64,000 nt of DNA from Perlucidibaca wandonensis (GCF_042677145.1 NZ_JBHTIT010000001.1:186001-250000); one strand, 5' to 3'; shown: positions 50,418-59,257, numbered from the stretch's first letter. Notes: a model not told the origin generated them from the letters alone. A program made the numbers and translations.

Positions 50418-51641
50418 ATGACACAGCGACTAAAGCAAATGGCGTCTATTTTACGCTCAACATTTGAGCACTTTCTGCAGGATGACTGTCGTCGTCACGC
50501 GGCGGCGTTGACCTTCACCACATTGTTTGCCGTGGTGCCAATGATGACCGTGGTGTTCACCGCGCTCGCCGCCATTCCGTCTTTGCAGCATGTCAGCGGC
50601 GATATTCAAGGCTTTATTTTCGATAATTTGGCACCAACCTCAGGTGCCGTCGTGCGCGATCAGCTCACGAGTTTTTCGCAGCAGGCAGGCCAGCTCACCA
50701 TCGTCGGCATCATCATGTTGTTTGTCACTGCGGTGATGATGTTAGTGACTATTGAGAAGGCTTTTAATGAAATTTGGCAGGTGCAATCAGCGCGCAATGG
50801 CTTAGTGGCATTTTTGCGCTACTGGGCAGTGTTGAGTCTTGGGCCATTTCTATTGGGTGCCGGCTTTTTACTGTCGTCGTACTTAATGTCGCTGAAAGTG
50901 TTTAGCGACACGGCTGGCGTGGTTGGCACGGTTCTGCCGGGCATTGGCCTGATTCCGGTATTTTTCACCACGCTCGGATTCACACTGCTCTACACCACGG
51001 TGCCGAACTGCCGAGTACCGTGGCGTGCCGGCATTATTAGCGGTTTTGCCGCAGCGGTATTGTTTGAGTTGGCGAAAAAAGGCTTTGGTTTATTTATCAC
51101 CAGCTTCAGCTCATACCAGTTGGTGTATGGCGCATTCGCGGCTCTCCCGGTCTTCCTATTGTGGATTTATATCTCGTGGATGATCATCCTTTATGGCGTG
51201 GAGTTGTCGCGCGGTGTGGCGCTGCAAGAAACCTTCAGTGAGGGCCAGCGCCATCCTGTGTTGACCATGCTTAGTGTCTTGGCCTTATTGCACGGCCGTC
51301 ATCGTAATGGCGAAGGCGTGAAAGAAGTTGAAGTGATGCGAGTGGTTGGCAGACAGCATCAGGCCGACTGGTCTAGTTTTGCTAAGCTGTTAGATCAGCA
51401 TAAATTGGCACGAACTACGCGTGAGGGCGATTTGGTGTTGGCACGCGATTTGTCCGACATCAACCTTTTAGACTTACTGAAGCAGCTACCATGGCAAATG
51501 CCATTAGCCGCTGACTTCGCCAGTTATCCATCGGAGCCATGGCTGGCGGGCGTGCAAGCGATCATTGCCCCAGTGGAAAAAACAATGGACGAATCGCTAG
51601 TGCAGCCTCTCGGCCAGCTGCTTGCGGTTGAGGTATCATAG
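50418..51641 (+). CDS. YihY/BrkB family inner-membrane protein
   Basis: 407 residues. The first ~285 residues hold about six membrane helices with family motifs RRHAAALTFTTLFAVVPM, FNEIWQV and LWIYISWMIILYGVE. The C-terminal ~120 residues are a soluble winged-helix-like extension. Formerly annotated ribonuclease BN; that label is not supported by sequence. Function in membrane transport is inferred. ATG at 50418, divergent from wrbA. Confidence 0.87.
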   Translation: MTQRLKQMASILRSTFEHFLQDDCRRHAAALTFTTLFAVVPMMTVVFTALAAIPSLQHVSGDIQGFIFDNLAPTSGAVVRDQLTSFSQQAGQLTIVGIIMLFVTAVMMLVTIEKAFNEIWQVQSARNGLVAFLRYWAVLSLGPFLLGAGFLLSSYLMSLKVFSDTAGVVGTVLPGIGLIPVFFTTLGFTLLYTTVPNCRVPWRAGIISGFAAAVLFELAKKGFGLFITSFSSYQLVYGAFAALPVFLLWIYISWMIILYGVELSRGVALQETFSEGQRHPVLTMLSVLALLHGRHRNGEGVKEVEVMRVVGRQHQADWSSFAKLLDQHKLARTTREGDLVLARDLSDINLLDLLKQLPWQMPLAADFASYPSEPWLAGVQAIIAPVEKTMDESLVQPLGQLLAVEVS

Positions 51642-51710
51642 CCACACATTTTTACAGGTTAAGTGCGCCTTAGCCTTTTTACTGCCCTCATACTCGATTG
51701 GAGTTTGCGC

Positions 51711-53225
51711 ATGACCGTGATCAAACACGACGACCTGATTCAAAGCGTCGCCGATGCTCTGCAATTCATCTCGTATTACCACCCGCTGGATTTTATTCAG
51801 GCGGTGAACGCGGCGTATGAGCGTGAAGAGAGCCAAGCGGCAAAAGACGCGATGGCGCAAATTTTGATTAACTCGCGTCTGTGCGCCGAGGGCCATCGGC
51901 CTATTTGCCAAGACACCGGTATCGTTACCATTTTTGTTAAAGTTGGCATGGAAGTGCGCTGGGATCTCGGTGGCTTAAGCCTCGATGACGCCATCAATGA
52001 AGGCGTTCGTCGTGCCTATTTAAACCCGGATAACATCTTGCGCGCCTCGATTTTGCGCGACCCAGCAGGCAAGCGTCAAAACACAAAAGACAACACGCCT
52101 GCAGTGATTCATTACAGCATCGTGCCTGGCGACAAGCTCGATATCACCGTGGCAGCTAAAGGCGGTGGATCAGAAAATAAATCGAAAATGGTCATGCTCA
52201 ATCCATCGGATTCGATTGTTGATTGGGTGCTAAAAACGGTGCCTACGATGGGCGCTGGCTGGTGCCCACCAGGCATGCTCGGCATCGGCATTGGTGGCAC
52301 AGCCGAGAAGGCTGCACTGTTGGCGAAAGAGTCGTTGATGGACCCGATTGATATTCATGAGCTGATTGCGCGTGGCCCGCAAAATCGCGTTGAAGAGCTG
52401 CGCTTAGAGCTGTTTGAAAAGGTCAATGCGCTAGGTATTGGTGCGCAAGGCTTGGGCGGCTTGACCACGGTGCTTGATGTGAAAATCTTGGACTATCCAA
52501 CGCATGCAGCTTCACTGCCGGTGGCGATGATTCCAAACTGCGCGGCCACACGCCATGTGCATTTTGTCCTCGATGGTAGCGGCGCTGCTGAGATGCCTGT
52601 GCCGAAGTTGGAAGACTGGCCTAAGCTTACCTTTGATGCGTCAAAATCTAAGCGCGTGAATCTTGATACCGTGACGCCAGCAGAAATTGCTGAGTGGCAG
52701 CCCGGCGATACTTTATTGCTCACTGGCACCATGTACACTGGTCGAGATGCAGCGCATAAGCGCATGGTGGAAATGTTTGCCAAGGGTGAGAAATTACCTA
52801 TCGATTTGAAAGGTAAGTTTATTTACTACGTTGGTCCTGTTGATCCTGTGCGTGACGAAGTTGTTGGACCAGCCGGCCCAACAACTTCCACCCGTATGGA
52901 CAAATTTACCGACACTGTGCTGGCTGAAACTGGCCTCTACGGCATGATCGGTAAGGCAGAGCGCGGTGCTTCTGGTATCGCTGCCATTAAAAAGCATAAG
53001 GCAGCGTATTTGATGGCCGTCGGTGGTGCAGCGTATTTAGTATCTAAAGCTATTCGTCATTCGCGAGTAGTGGCTTTTGAGGATCTTGGCATGGAGGCGA
53101 TTTACGAATTTGTAGTCGAAGATATGCCGGTGAGTGTCGCGGTGGACGTGCACGGTAATTCAGTGCATGAGACGGCACCGAAAATCTGGCAAGCCAAAAT
53201 TGGTAAAATTCCAGTTACTCAATAA
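51711..53225 (+). CDS. fumA: Fumarate hydratase, class I (4Fe-4S)
   Basis: Reversible hydration of fumarate to malate in the TCA cycle. 504 residues from the ATG at 51711, with GGAG eight bases upstream; a GTG at 51663 is in frame. Cluster cysteines are in RPICQDTGIV, PNCAATRH and the WCPPGM loop. GIGGTAEKAALLAKES and the beta-domain MYTGRDAAHKRM are typical. A strong terminator follows. Class I fumarases are oxygen-sensitive, and no class II copy is in the window. Confidence 0.96.
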   Translation: MTVIKHDDLIQSVADALQFISYYHPLDFIQAVNAAYEREESQAAKDAMAQILINSRLCAEGHRPICQDTGIVTIFVKVGMEVRWDLGGLSLDDAINEGVRRAYLNPDNILRASILRDPAGKRQNTKDNTPAVIHYSIVPGDKLDITVAAKGGGSENKSKMVMLNPSDSIVDWVLKTVPTMGAGWCPPGMLGIGIGGTAEKAALLAKESLMDPIDIHELIARGPQNRVEELRLELFEKVNALGIGAQGLGGLTTVLDVKILDYPTHAASLPVAMIPNCAATRHVHFVLDGSGAAEMPVPKLEDWPKLTFDASKSKRVNLDTVTPAEIAEWQPGDTLLLTGTMYTGRDAAHKRMVEMFAKGEKLPIDLKGKFIYYVGPVDPVRDEVVGPAGPTTSTRMDKFTDTVLAETGLYGMIGKAERGASGIAAIKKHKAAYLMAVGGAAYLVSKAIRHSRVVAFEDLGMEAIYEFVVEDMPVSVAVDVHGNSVHETAPKIWQAKIGKIPVTQ

Positions 53226-53240
53226 ACGAAATCCGCAGTT

Positions 53241-53273
53241 AAAAAAGGCCTGCAGATGCAGGCCTTTTTTTTT
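53241..53273 (+). terminator. Intrinsic terminator after fumarase
   Basis: Palindromic stem GGCCTGCA-GA-TGCAGGCC (53247-53264) preceded by six A and followed by nine T. It can act on the plus strand and probably on both. Confidence 0.93.
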
Positions 53274-53305
53274 GATTGTTATGTGTTCATACAGGAGTGT
53301 GTGCT

Positions 53306-53719
53306 GTGACTACTAAACCAAGTTTGATTGTGTCTTCACTCGATGCCGATCGCTTAGATACCTTATTGGCTTCGCCTGATGCCAAGAGCTTTCCTGGTCG
53401 TAATGCGCTGGAGTCTGAGCTAGGTCGCGCTGATATTGTTGACCCTGAAGATATGCCACCCACCGTGGTGACAATGAACTCAACCGTGCGATTTAAGGTC
53501 GATGGCTCAAATGAGGAGTTCACTTTGACCTTGGTGTATCCAAAAAACGCCGATAGCAGTGGCCATACGATCTCAATTTTTGCACCGGTTGGCAGCGCGC
53601 TATTAGGCCTGTCGCAAGGAGATGAAATTGAGTGGCCAAAGCCTGGTGCTGGCGTATTGAAGGTGCGTATTGAAGAAGTGCTGTATCAGCCTGAGCGCGA
53701 TGGTGATCTACATCGTTAA
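53306..53719 (+). CDS. rnk: Regulator of nucleoside diphosphate kinase, Rnk
   Basis: 137 residues from the GTG at 53306, chosen because AGGAG lies eight bases upstream; the family length is ~136. An N-terminal short helical region (SLDADRLDTLLAS) is followed by a C-terminal GreA/GreB-like FKBP domain (VTMNSTVRFK, IFAPVGSALLGLSQGDEI). Rnk binds RNA polymerase near the secondary channel. Lies alone between terminators. Confidence 0.92.
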   Translation: MTTKPSLIVSSLDADRLDTLLASPDAKSFPGRNALESELGRADIVDPEDMPPTVVTMNSTVRFKVDGSNEEFTLTLVYPKNADSSGHTISIFAPVGSALLGLSQGDEIEWPKPGAGVLKVRIEEVLYQPERDGDLHR

Positions 53720-53722
53720 TTG

Positions 53723-53750
53723 ATGACTGATTCATTCAGTTGTCATTTTT
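53723..53750 (+). terminator. Possible weak terminator after rnk
   Basis: Imperfect hairpin with ACTGA/TCAGT inner stem and ATG/CAT outer pairs separated by a bulge, followed by TTTTT. Confidence 0.3.
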
Positions 53751-53755
53751 GTACG

Positions 53756-53796
53756 GCATGGTGCTGTCATCTTAATTAAAGGTGACAGCACCATGC
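53756..53796 (+). promoter_or_regulatory. Inverted repeat enclosing the start of the choice-of-anchor I gene
   Basis: A perfect 14-base inverted repeat: GCATGGTGCTGTCA and TGACAGCACCATGC with a 13-base loop TCTTAATTAAAGG. The right arm contains the ATG at 53793 and the loop contains the AAAGG ribosome site, so the hairpin would hide the start and leave the ribosome site partly open. Confidence 0.55.
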
Positions 53797-55601
53797 TTAG
53801 AAATCTCCTTGCACCTACCTCAATTGCAGCTGCCATTTTGCTTAGTGCTTGCGGTGGAGGCTCTACTAATGAGCCTGTGGATGCTGTCGCAGAGCAAACT
53901 CCCAGTCGCATTCAGATGAATTTTTTAGGGCGTTATGAGAGCGGAGTTTTTGGCGAAAGTGCTGCCGAGATCCCAGCAGTTGATATCGTTAGTAAGCGTG
54001 GCTTTGTGGTCAATTCTGAAAAAGGTGCGTTGGATGTGTTGGACTTAAGCGTACCCGCCAGTCCTAAGCTATTGTCAACTTTGCGTGTTAGCGACATTAA
54101 CGGCATTCCAGCGAATGCTGTAGTGAACAGCGTAGCGTCAAAAAATGGCCTAGTGGCCATAGCAATTGAATCAAACCCGAAAACAGACCCTGGTTTCGTC
54201 GCACTATATCGCGCTAGTGACTTAGCGTTATTGGATTTTATCGAGGTAGGGGCGCAGCCAGACATGCTGGTTTTCACGCCTAATGGCTCGCAATTACTGG
54301 TGGCCAACGAAGGTGAGCCAGCAGATGACTATGCGACAGATCCTGAAGGCAGTGTCTCGGTTATTGATGTCAGCCTGCCATCAAAGTTGAGCTTACGTAC
54401 GGCTAGCTTCCGTGCCTTTAATGATCAAGTTCAGCTACTGCGCCAGCAAGGTGTGCGTATCTTTGGTCGTAACGCCACCGTGGCGCAAGACCTTGAGCCT
54501 GAATACATTGCGGTGAGCCCAGACAGTAAAACCGCTTATGTTAGCCTGCAAGAAAACAACGCCATGGCAGTGATAGATCTCGCCACAGCTCGCGTCAGCA
54601 AGGTTTTGCCATTCGGCTATAAAGATCATGGCGTGATGGGCAATGGCTTTGCCGCCAATGATAAAGACACGGGCGTTAGCATTGCGCTGCATCCAGGTGT
54701 GTTGGGCATGTATCAGCCCGATGCCATTGCAGTGCATCAGTTCAATGGTGTTGATTACGTCGTCACGGCAAATGAGGGCGATGCGCGTGAGTGGGGCGAC
54801 TTTGTTGAGGAGATGCGTGTCGGCGATTTGTTTGCCAGCAAGGGCTTCAAAGGCCCATCCATCGACCTCGCCAGCCTAGCGGGTGGTGCAATTCTTAATC
54901 CCGCAACATTTAGTTATTGTGGCGCTAGCTTGACCTCTGCGGGAAACTGCCTTGCGAATGATGTGTTGGGCCGCCTTAATGTGACGTGGACGCAGGGCTA
55001 CCAGCGCAATAGTGATGGCTCGCCAAAGCTTTATACCCAGCTGGGCGAACTAGCTGATGCGAATACAGCAAAAGCCGATGCGCGCCTGATGTATGACAAT
55101 GTGTATTCGTTTGGCGCTCGCAGCATGAGCGTATTTTCTGGCAATACCGGTGCTTTGGTCTGGGACTCAGGCGATTTCATTGAGCAGTACACCGGCGGCG
55201 ACTTATGCAAAGCGGGTGTTTTGCGCGACACACTGTGTAAGAGCTTCTTTAATAGTGGGCATGACAAGGTTGCGCTTAATGACCGTAGCGATAACAAAGG
55301 TCCAGAGCCAGAAGGCATAGTGCTCGGGCAGATTGGTATTAAAACCTTTGCCTTTTTAGGTCTTGAGCGTGTGGGTGGTGTCATGGCTTTCGACATTAGC
55401 GATCCAAGAAATCCTGTATTTCAGGACTACTTAAATACGCGTGATTTTTCGGTAGCGAAGCCAGCTGCAGCGTCTGGTGACTTAGGTGCTGAAGGCTTGG
55501 CATTTGTTCCAAGTGCCTTGTCTCCAACGGGTAAGCCTTTGCTTATTACCGGCCATGAGGTCAGTGGTACCACCAGCGTGTATGAGGTGGTTGGAAAGTA
55601 A
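53793..55601 (+). CDS. Choice-of-anchor I family lipoprotein
   Basis: 602 residues. Lipoprotein signal with LLSAC as lipobox. The body is a beta-propeller-like secreted protein of the choice-of-anchor I type: YIAVSPDSKTAYVSLQENN, QPDAIAVHQFNGVDYVVTANEGDAREWG (pieces), and GPEPEGIVLGQIG. Relatives are annotated alkaline phosphatase-like or esterase-like, but the catalytic residues are unproven. Usually outer-membrane or secreted. The ATG at 53793 has AAAGGTG and lies inside a perfect inverted repeat. A strong terminator follows. Confidence 0.88.
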   Translation: MLRNLLAPTSIAAAILLSACGGGSTNEPVDAVAEQTPSRIQMNFLGRYESGVFGESAAEIPAVDIVSKRGFVVNSEKGALDVLDLSVPASPKLLSTLRVSDINGIPANAVVNSVASKNGLVAIAIESNPKTDPGFVALYRASDLALLDFIEVGAQPDMLVFTPNGSQLLVANEGEPADDYATDPEGSVSVIDVSLPSKLSLRTASFRAFNDQVQLLRQQGVRIFGRNATVAQDLEPEYIAVSPDSKTAYVSLQENNAMAVIDLATARVSKVLPFGYKDHGVMGNGFAANDKDTGVSIALHPGVLGMYQPDAIAVHQFNGVDYVVTANEGDAREWGDFVEEMRVGDLFASKGFKGPSIDLASLAGGAILNPATFSYCGASLTSAGNCLANDVLGRLNVTWTQGYQRNSDGSPKLYTQLGELADANTAKADARLMYDNVYSFGARSMSVFSGNTGALVWDSGDFIEQYTGGDLCKAGVLRDTLCKSFFNSGHDKVALNDRSDNKGPEPEGIVLGQIGIKTFAFLGLERVGGVMAFDISDPRNPVFQDYLNTRDFSVAKPAAASGDLGAEGLAFVPSALSPTGKPLLITGHEVSGTTSVYEVVGK

Positions 55602-55626
55602 AATAGCGTCATTTTTGCGTGATGCG

Positions 55627-55666
55627 ATGGGAATGCTTATGCCGTAGCATAGTCATTCCCATTTTT
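55627..55666 (+). terminator. Terminator between the choice-of-anchor I gene and dinB-alkB
   Basis: Two-part hairpin: outer stem ATGGGAATG / CATTCCCAT (nine bases), inner stem TATGC / GCATA with loop CGTA, one mismatch between. Followed by TTTTC. It leaves only about 35 bases before the first codon region of the next gene. Confidence 0.85.
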
Positions 55667-55727
55667 CGTTTGAGTCAGCACTCTGAGCCTTCAAACCCCC
55701 ATTCTGCGGCGTATAGCGCATATCGAC

Positions 55728-57566
55728 ATGGATGCTTTTTTTGCCTCCGTGACGTTGCTGCGCTATCCGCAGCTGAAGGGCTTACCTGTGGTTATTGGCG
55801 GCTCTAAGGCTAGTGTTTTTGGTAGCCAAGTTGACGCTGAAAGTATAAGTACCCATGCGCACTTAGCCGGCCCTGAGACCATCCCGCTCGACGCCTTTGC
55901 GCGCCTGCGTGACTATCGCGGTCGAGGTGTTATTACCACTGCCACCTATGAGGCTCGCCAGTTTGGTGTGGGCTCGGCCATGGGCCTGCAGCGCGCCGCT
56001 AGCCTATGCCCGCAGGCGATTTTATTGCCGGTCGATTTTGCCGTGGTGAAAGACTATTCCAACCGCTTTAAGGCCGCCGTTCGCGAATTGGCACCGATCA
56101 TGGAGGATCGCGGCATTGATGAGGTCTTTGTCGATATCAGCGAGCAGGCATTGGTGGCCGGAGATGCGGGTGAGGCCATCGCCGCTGAGTTAAAACAGTC
56201 GATCTTTGACGCTACCGGTTTGACCTGCTCCATCGGTGTGGCGCCGAATAAGCTCATCGCTAAAATGGCCAGTGAGTTTAATAAGCCCAATGGCATTTGC
56301 CTGTTGAGAGCTGAAGAGGTAGCTGAGCGTATTGGGGCATTGCCCTGTAAGCGTATCAACGGCATTGGCCCAAAAATGGCTGCCAAGCTCGCCGCGATGG
56401 GCTATGAGCGAATTGAGCAATTACGGCAAGCGCCGGTGGAGACACTGCAGTTAGCCTTTGGTGAACGCAGTGGGCGATGGCTTTTTGACGTGGCGCAAGG
56501 TCATGACGAGCGGCCAGTACAAACGCGCAGTGAGCCGTTATCGATGAGCCGCGAAACCACATTCTCTCGTGACTTATCCGTGAGAGAAGATCGTGCGGAG
56601 TTAAGCCAAGCATTGGCAGAACTCTGCCAGCGTGTCGCCGCTGACTTGCAGCGCAAAGGCCGAGTCGGGCGCTGTATCAGTATCAAGATTCGTTATGCAG
56701 ATTTTCGTTCAGTGACTCGAGATCAAACGATTACGGACAGCTGCGATGATGCAGAAACGATCAAGCATTGGGCACGGCAATGCTTAAAGCGCGTGGCTTT
56801 GGATCAGCGCATTCGCTTATTGGGCGTGAAGGTTGGGCAGTTATCGAAAGCCGACGATGTGGTTCGTGATGTTGCGCCCGCGCAGTTGAGCTTTTTAGAT
56901 TTAATTGATGACTCTGCTTCTATAGGAAGTGGCTTAGCGCAAGTATTTGCCCCCGGCGCGATCTATTTGCCAAGAGCGGCGTTAGCAAATGCAGCTGAGC
57001 TTTGGCAGGAAACGCAGCGTCTATTAGCACTTACTCCAACGCGGCACTCAATGACAAAGCGTGGTTTTTATATGGCCTCAGCGCTAACTGCTATTGGTAG
57101 CTGGGGCTGGGTCAGTGACCACAAGGGATATCGCTACGAAGCCTTCAACCCTGAGACAGGCCTACCATGGCCAGCGATGCCAGAGCTATTTTTTCAGCTT
57201 GCACAGCGCTTTGCGGCAGAGGCGGGTTATTCGAATTTTCAGCCCGACTCCTGCGTGATTAATGATTACGTTGTTGGCGCCGGAATGGGTTTGCATCAAG
57301 ATCGCGATGAGGCCGACTTCCAGGCACCCATAGTTTCGATATCGCTTGGCCTGCCAATAAGCTTCCAATTTGGTGGAAAGGCACGCCAAGATACACCTCA
57401 TCGTTTACTGCTTTCTCACGGCGATGTAGTGGTTTGGGGTGGGGAATCACGCCTTAACTTTCATGGCGTATTGCCACTAAAGACTGGTTATCACCCATTG
57501 CTTGGTACTCGTCGGATTAACCTAACTTTTCGGATGGCCTATGCCCACATTAACGACAGCATGTAA
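55728..57566 (+). CDS. DinB-AlkB fusion: Y-family DNA polymerase with AlkB dioxygenase
   Basis: 612 residues from the first ATG. Residues 1-385 are a Y-family polymerase: MDAFFASV, GIDEVFVDIS (catalytic D131/E132), SIGVAPNKLIAKMASE, HhH NGIGPKMAAKLA, and little finger domain. QLSFLDL (386-392) resembles a clamp-binding motif. Residues ~398-605 are a complete AlkB: HQD (H523, D525), H579 in NFHGVLP, and RINLTFR (R596, R602) for 2-oxoglutarate. The first metal aspartate (IDMD) lies one codon before the ATG; upstream to the TGA at 55671 there is only CTG or ATT (CTG 55704, ATT 55701), so the real start may be non-standard. It overlaps the AlkA-like gene by 26 bases. Confidence 0.88.
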   Translation: MDAFFASVTLLRYPQLKGLPVVIGGSKASVFGSQVDAESISTHAHLAGPETIPLDAFARLRDYRGRGVITTATYEARQFGVGSAMGLQRAASLCPQAILLPVDFAVVKDYSNRFKAAVRELAPIMEDRGIDEVFVDISEQALVAGDAGEAIAAELKQSIFDATGLTCSIGVAPNKLIAKMASEFNKPNGICLLRAEEVAERIGALPCKRINGIGPKMAAKLAAMGYERIEQLRQAPVETLQLAFGERSGRWLFDVAQGHDERPVQTRSEPLSMSRETTFSRDLSVREDRAELSQALAELCQRVAADLQRKGRVGRCISIKIRYADFRSVTRDQTITDSCDDAETIKHWARQCLKRVALDQRIRLLGVKVGQLSKADDVVRDVAPAQLSFLDLIDDSASIGSGLAQVFAPGAIYLPRAALANAAELWQETQRLLALTPTRHSMTKRGFYMASALTAIGSWGWVSDHKGYRYEAFNPETGLPWPAMPELFFQLAQRFAAEAGYSNFQPDSCVINDYVVGAGMGLHQDRDEADFQAPIVSISLGLPISFQFGGKARQDTPHRLLLSHGDVVVWGGESRLNFHGVLPLKTGYHPLLGTRRINLTFRMAYAHINDSM

Positions 57567-58203
57567 GTTTTTGCGCGAAGTCGATAGCGATTGGCGCGAC
57601 CTCGTCGATGATATGGGGCCGTGTCCGCTGTCAGCTAAGCCTGCAACAACTAAGGCTAGTGATGAGCGTGAGCCTTGGCAGGCGTTGGCGCGTGCCGTGG
57701 CGGGCCAGCAAGTGCATGGCAAAGCCGCGGAAGCTATTTTCGGGCGCTTTTTGCGGCTTTATGAAGACCAAGCCGACGGCCCAGCTTACCCATCACCCGA
57801 GCTAGTGCTGGCCACTGAGCCCGATGTACTAAGAGGTTGCGGGCTGTCGGCGGCGAAAACGAAAGCAATTATTGCTTTGGCATATGGGGCCGTAAGTGGC
57901 GAAGTGCCGACCTTAGCGCAGGCAAGAACGCTTAGTGATGAGGCGCTCACCGAATTACTTACGGCCTTGCCGGGTATCGGCCCATGGACAGTGCAAATGT
58001 TTTTGATGCACACACTACGCCGACCCGATGTGATGCCAGTGGCTGATTTTGGCGTGCGTGAGGGCTGGCGATTACTGAAAGGATTGGAACGCCAGCCGAC
58101 ACCGAAGGCGCTCTTACTGGAGGCTGAGGCTTGGCGGCCACATCGCAGTGCAGCGGCATGGTATTTGTGGCGAGCAGTCGATAGAGTGAAGAGTGCACGT
58201 TAA
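57541..58203 (+). CDS. AlkA-type DNA-3-methyladenine glycosylase
   Basis: 220 residues of the HhH-GPD superfamily, excising alkylated bases. The helix-hairpin-helix LPGIGPWT is at 143-150 and the catalytic Asp is D169 in MPVADFGVREG. No Fe-S cysteines. It is shorter than E. coli AlkA and lacks its N-terminal domain, like the MAG/AlkA short forms. The ATG at 57541 lies 26 bases inside the DinB-AlkB gene in another frame, implying coupling. DUF2970 follows after 14 bases. Confidence 0.9.
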   Translation: MPTLTTACKFLREVDSDWRDLVDDMGPCPLSAKPATTKASDEREPWQALARAVAGQQVHGKAAEAIFGRFLRLYEDQADGPAYPSPELVLATEPDVLRGCGLSAAKTKAIIALAYGAVSGEVPTLAQARTLSDEALTELLTALPGIGPWTVQMFLMHTLRRPDVMPVADFGVREGWRLLKGLERQPTPKALLLEAEAWRPHRSAAAWYLWRAVDRVKSAR

Positions 58204-58217
58204 TCTGGAGAGGCAGC

Positions 58218-58424
58218 ATGAGCGATCAGCAGCAACCAACGCGAGTTAGCCCATTACAGGCTTTAGTCAGTGTGTTTCGCGCATGGTTTGGCGTGCAAAC
58301 TGACGCCAATCGTCAGCGTGACTTCAATAGCAATAACGCCAGTAGCTTTATCATTGCTGGCGTTATCTTTGCGGTAGCGATGGTGTTGGCCGTGGTGATC
58401 GCAGTGAATATGGTGCTGCCTTAG
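58218..58424 (+). CDS. DUF2970 small membrane protein
   Basis: 68 residues. An N-terminal amphipathic part (SPLQALVSVFRAWFGVQTDANRQRDF in pieces) with the typical FGVQ segment, then one C-terminal membrane helix (FIIAGVIFAVAMVLAVVIAV in part). This matches DUF2970. The ATG at 58218 follows GGAGAGG. It ends overlapping the convergent PF10118 gene by four bases. Function unknown; cotranscribed with the glycosylase. Confidence 0.82.
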   Translation: MSDQQQPTRVSPLQALVSVFRAWFGVQTDANRQRDFNSNNASSFIIAGVIFAVAMVLAVVIAVNMVLP

Positions 58425-59257
58425 GCCACCTGAGCTAGCACTTCATTAGCTTTTAATTGCCCAATACGCTGCTCAATCAAGTGACGATTATCGTGTTGCC
58501 ATGGATGAAAGCTGGGTCGGTAAAAGTCTAAATACTCGGGAATAATGCGCGTTAGCATGCCCGGTTTAAACAGCATGAATTTGGCAAAACCTAAGGCACT
58601 ACGCCAGTCGCTGAGTTTGCCGTCGTGCTTCAGTAAGCTGTGTTGCATGCGCAGTGTGACTAGCATGAAAAAGAACGTGGCTTGCGCCATGCCACGAATC
58701 CTCAGCCAATAGTCGCCATCAACCGCTTGGAGCACATCATAGGCCACCGACTTATGCTCGGTTTCCTCGACGGCATGCCACATAAACATATCGCCCACCA
58801 TGCCATCGATATTCTCAATGACGTCGGCTTGCTCGAGCATGAGGTTGGCTAAGATAGCGGTGAAATGCTCAAAGCCCACTGTCATGGCGAGTCGCTCGCG
58901 ATCGCTATAGCGCTTCTTGGCGAACTTCAGCGCGTTTTTCACAAACTCAATTTTCTTCGCTAATGGCAGTTGGTGCTGATCGATCAAGGCTTGATTAAAG
59001 GCCTCATGTTCTTTGCCATGATTTGCCTCTTGGCCAATAAAAGCGCGGATATCTTTTTGCAGTTGAGGGTCTTTAATCTGACCTTGGAAATTACGTACAG
59101 AGTCGATAAAAAAGCGCTCGCCATCGGGGAATGTAGTCGACAGCGCATTCATATAATGCGTGATCCACGGATTATTTCGGTACCAATAGCGCGGCATTTC
59201 CGGAATGGCGTAATCCATGCGGCGGACACGAATGGGAATCGGCGTTTTGCTAATCAT
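58421..59257 (-). CDS. Metal-dependent hydrolase, PF10118 family (paralogue 3)
   Basis: 278 residues from the ATG at 59257, with GAGGAA upstream; the frame extends to 59329. The ligand motifs are AFIGQEANH, FEHFTAIL and FMWHAVEETEHKSVA. The His after the ExxH motif (GKEHEAF) is preserved. It has the same hydrophobic central stretch as its paralogues (AQATFFFMLVTL). Divergent from the AraC gene at 59381, like the pair at 6704/7824. Confidence 0.86.
   Translation of the reverse strand: MISKTPIPIRVRRMDYAIPEMPRYWYRNNPWITHYMNALSTTFPDGERFFIDSVRNFQGQIKDPQLQKDIRAFIGQEANHGKEHEAFNQALIDQHQLPLAKKIEFVKNALKFAKKRYSDRERLAMTVGFEHFTAILANLMLEQADVIENIDGMVGDMFMWHAVEETEHKSVAYDVLQAVDGDYWLRIRGMAQATFFFMLVTLRMQHSLLKHDGKLSDWRSALGFAKFMLFKPGMLTRIIPEYLDFYRPSFHPWQHDNRHLIEQRIGQLKANEVLAQVA

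Noticed and set aside
53738..53771. Pho-box-like TTGTCAT and CTGTCAT pair before the choice-of-anchor I gene
   Set aside because: The two heptamers are 24 bases apart, not the 11 or 22 expected for a Pho box, and the second is part of the larger inverted repeat.
55602..55730. SOS (LexA) box or Ada box upstream of dinB-alkB
   Set aside because: No CTGT-N8-ACAG or AAT/GCAA-type box could be found between the terminator and the coding start.
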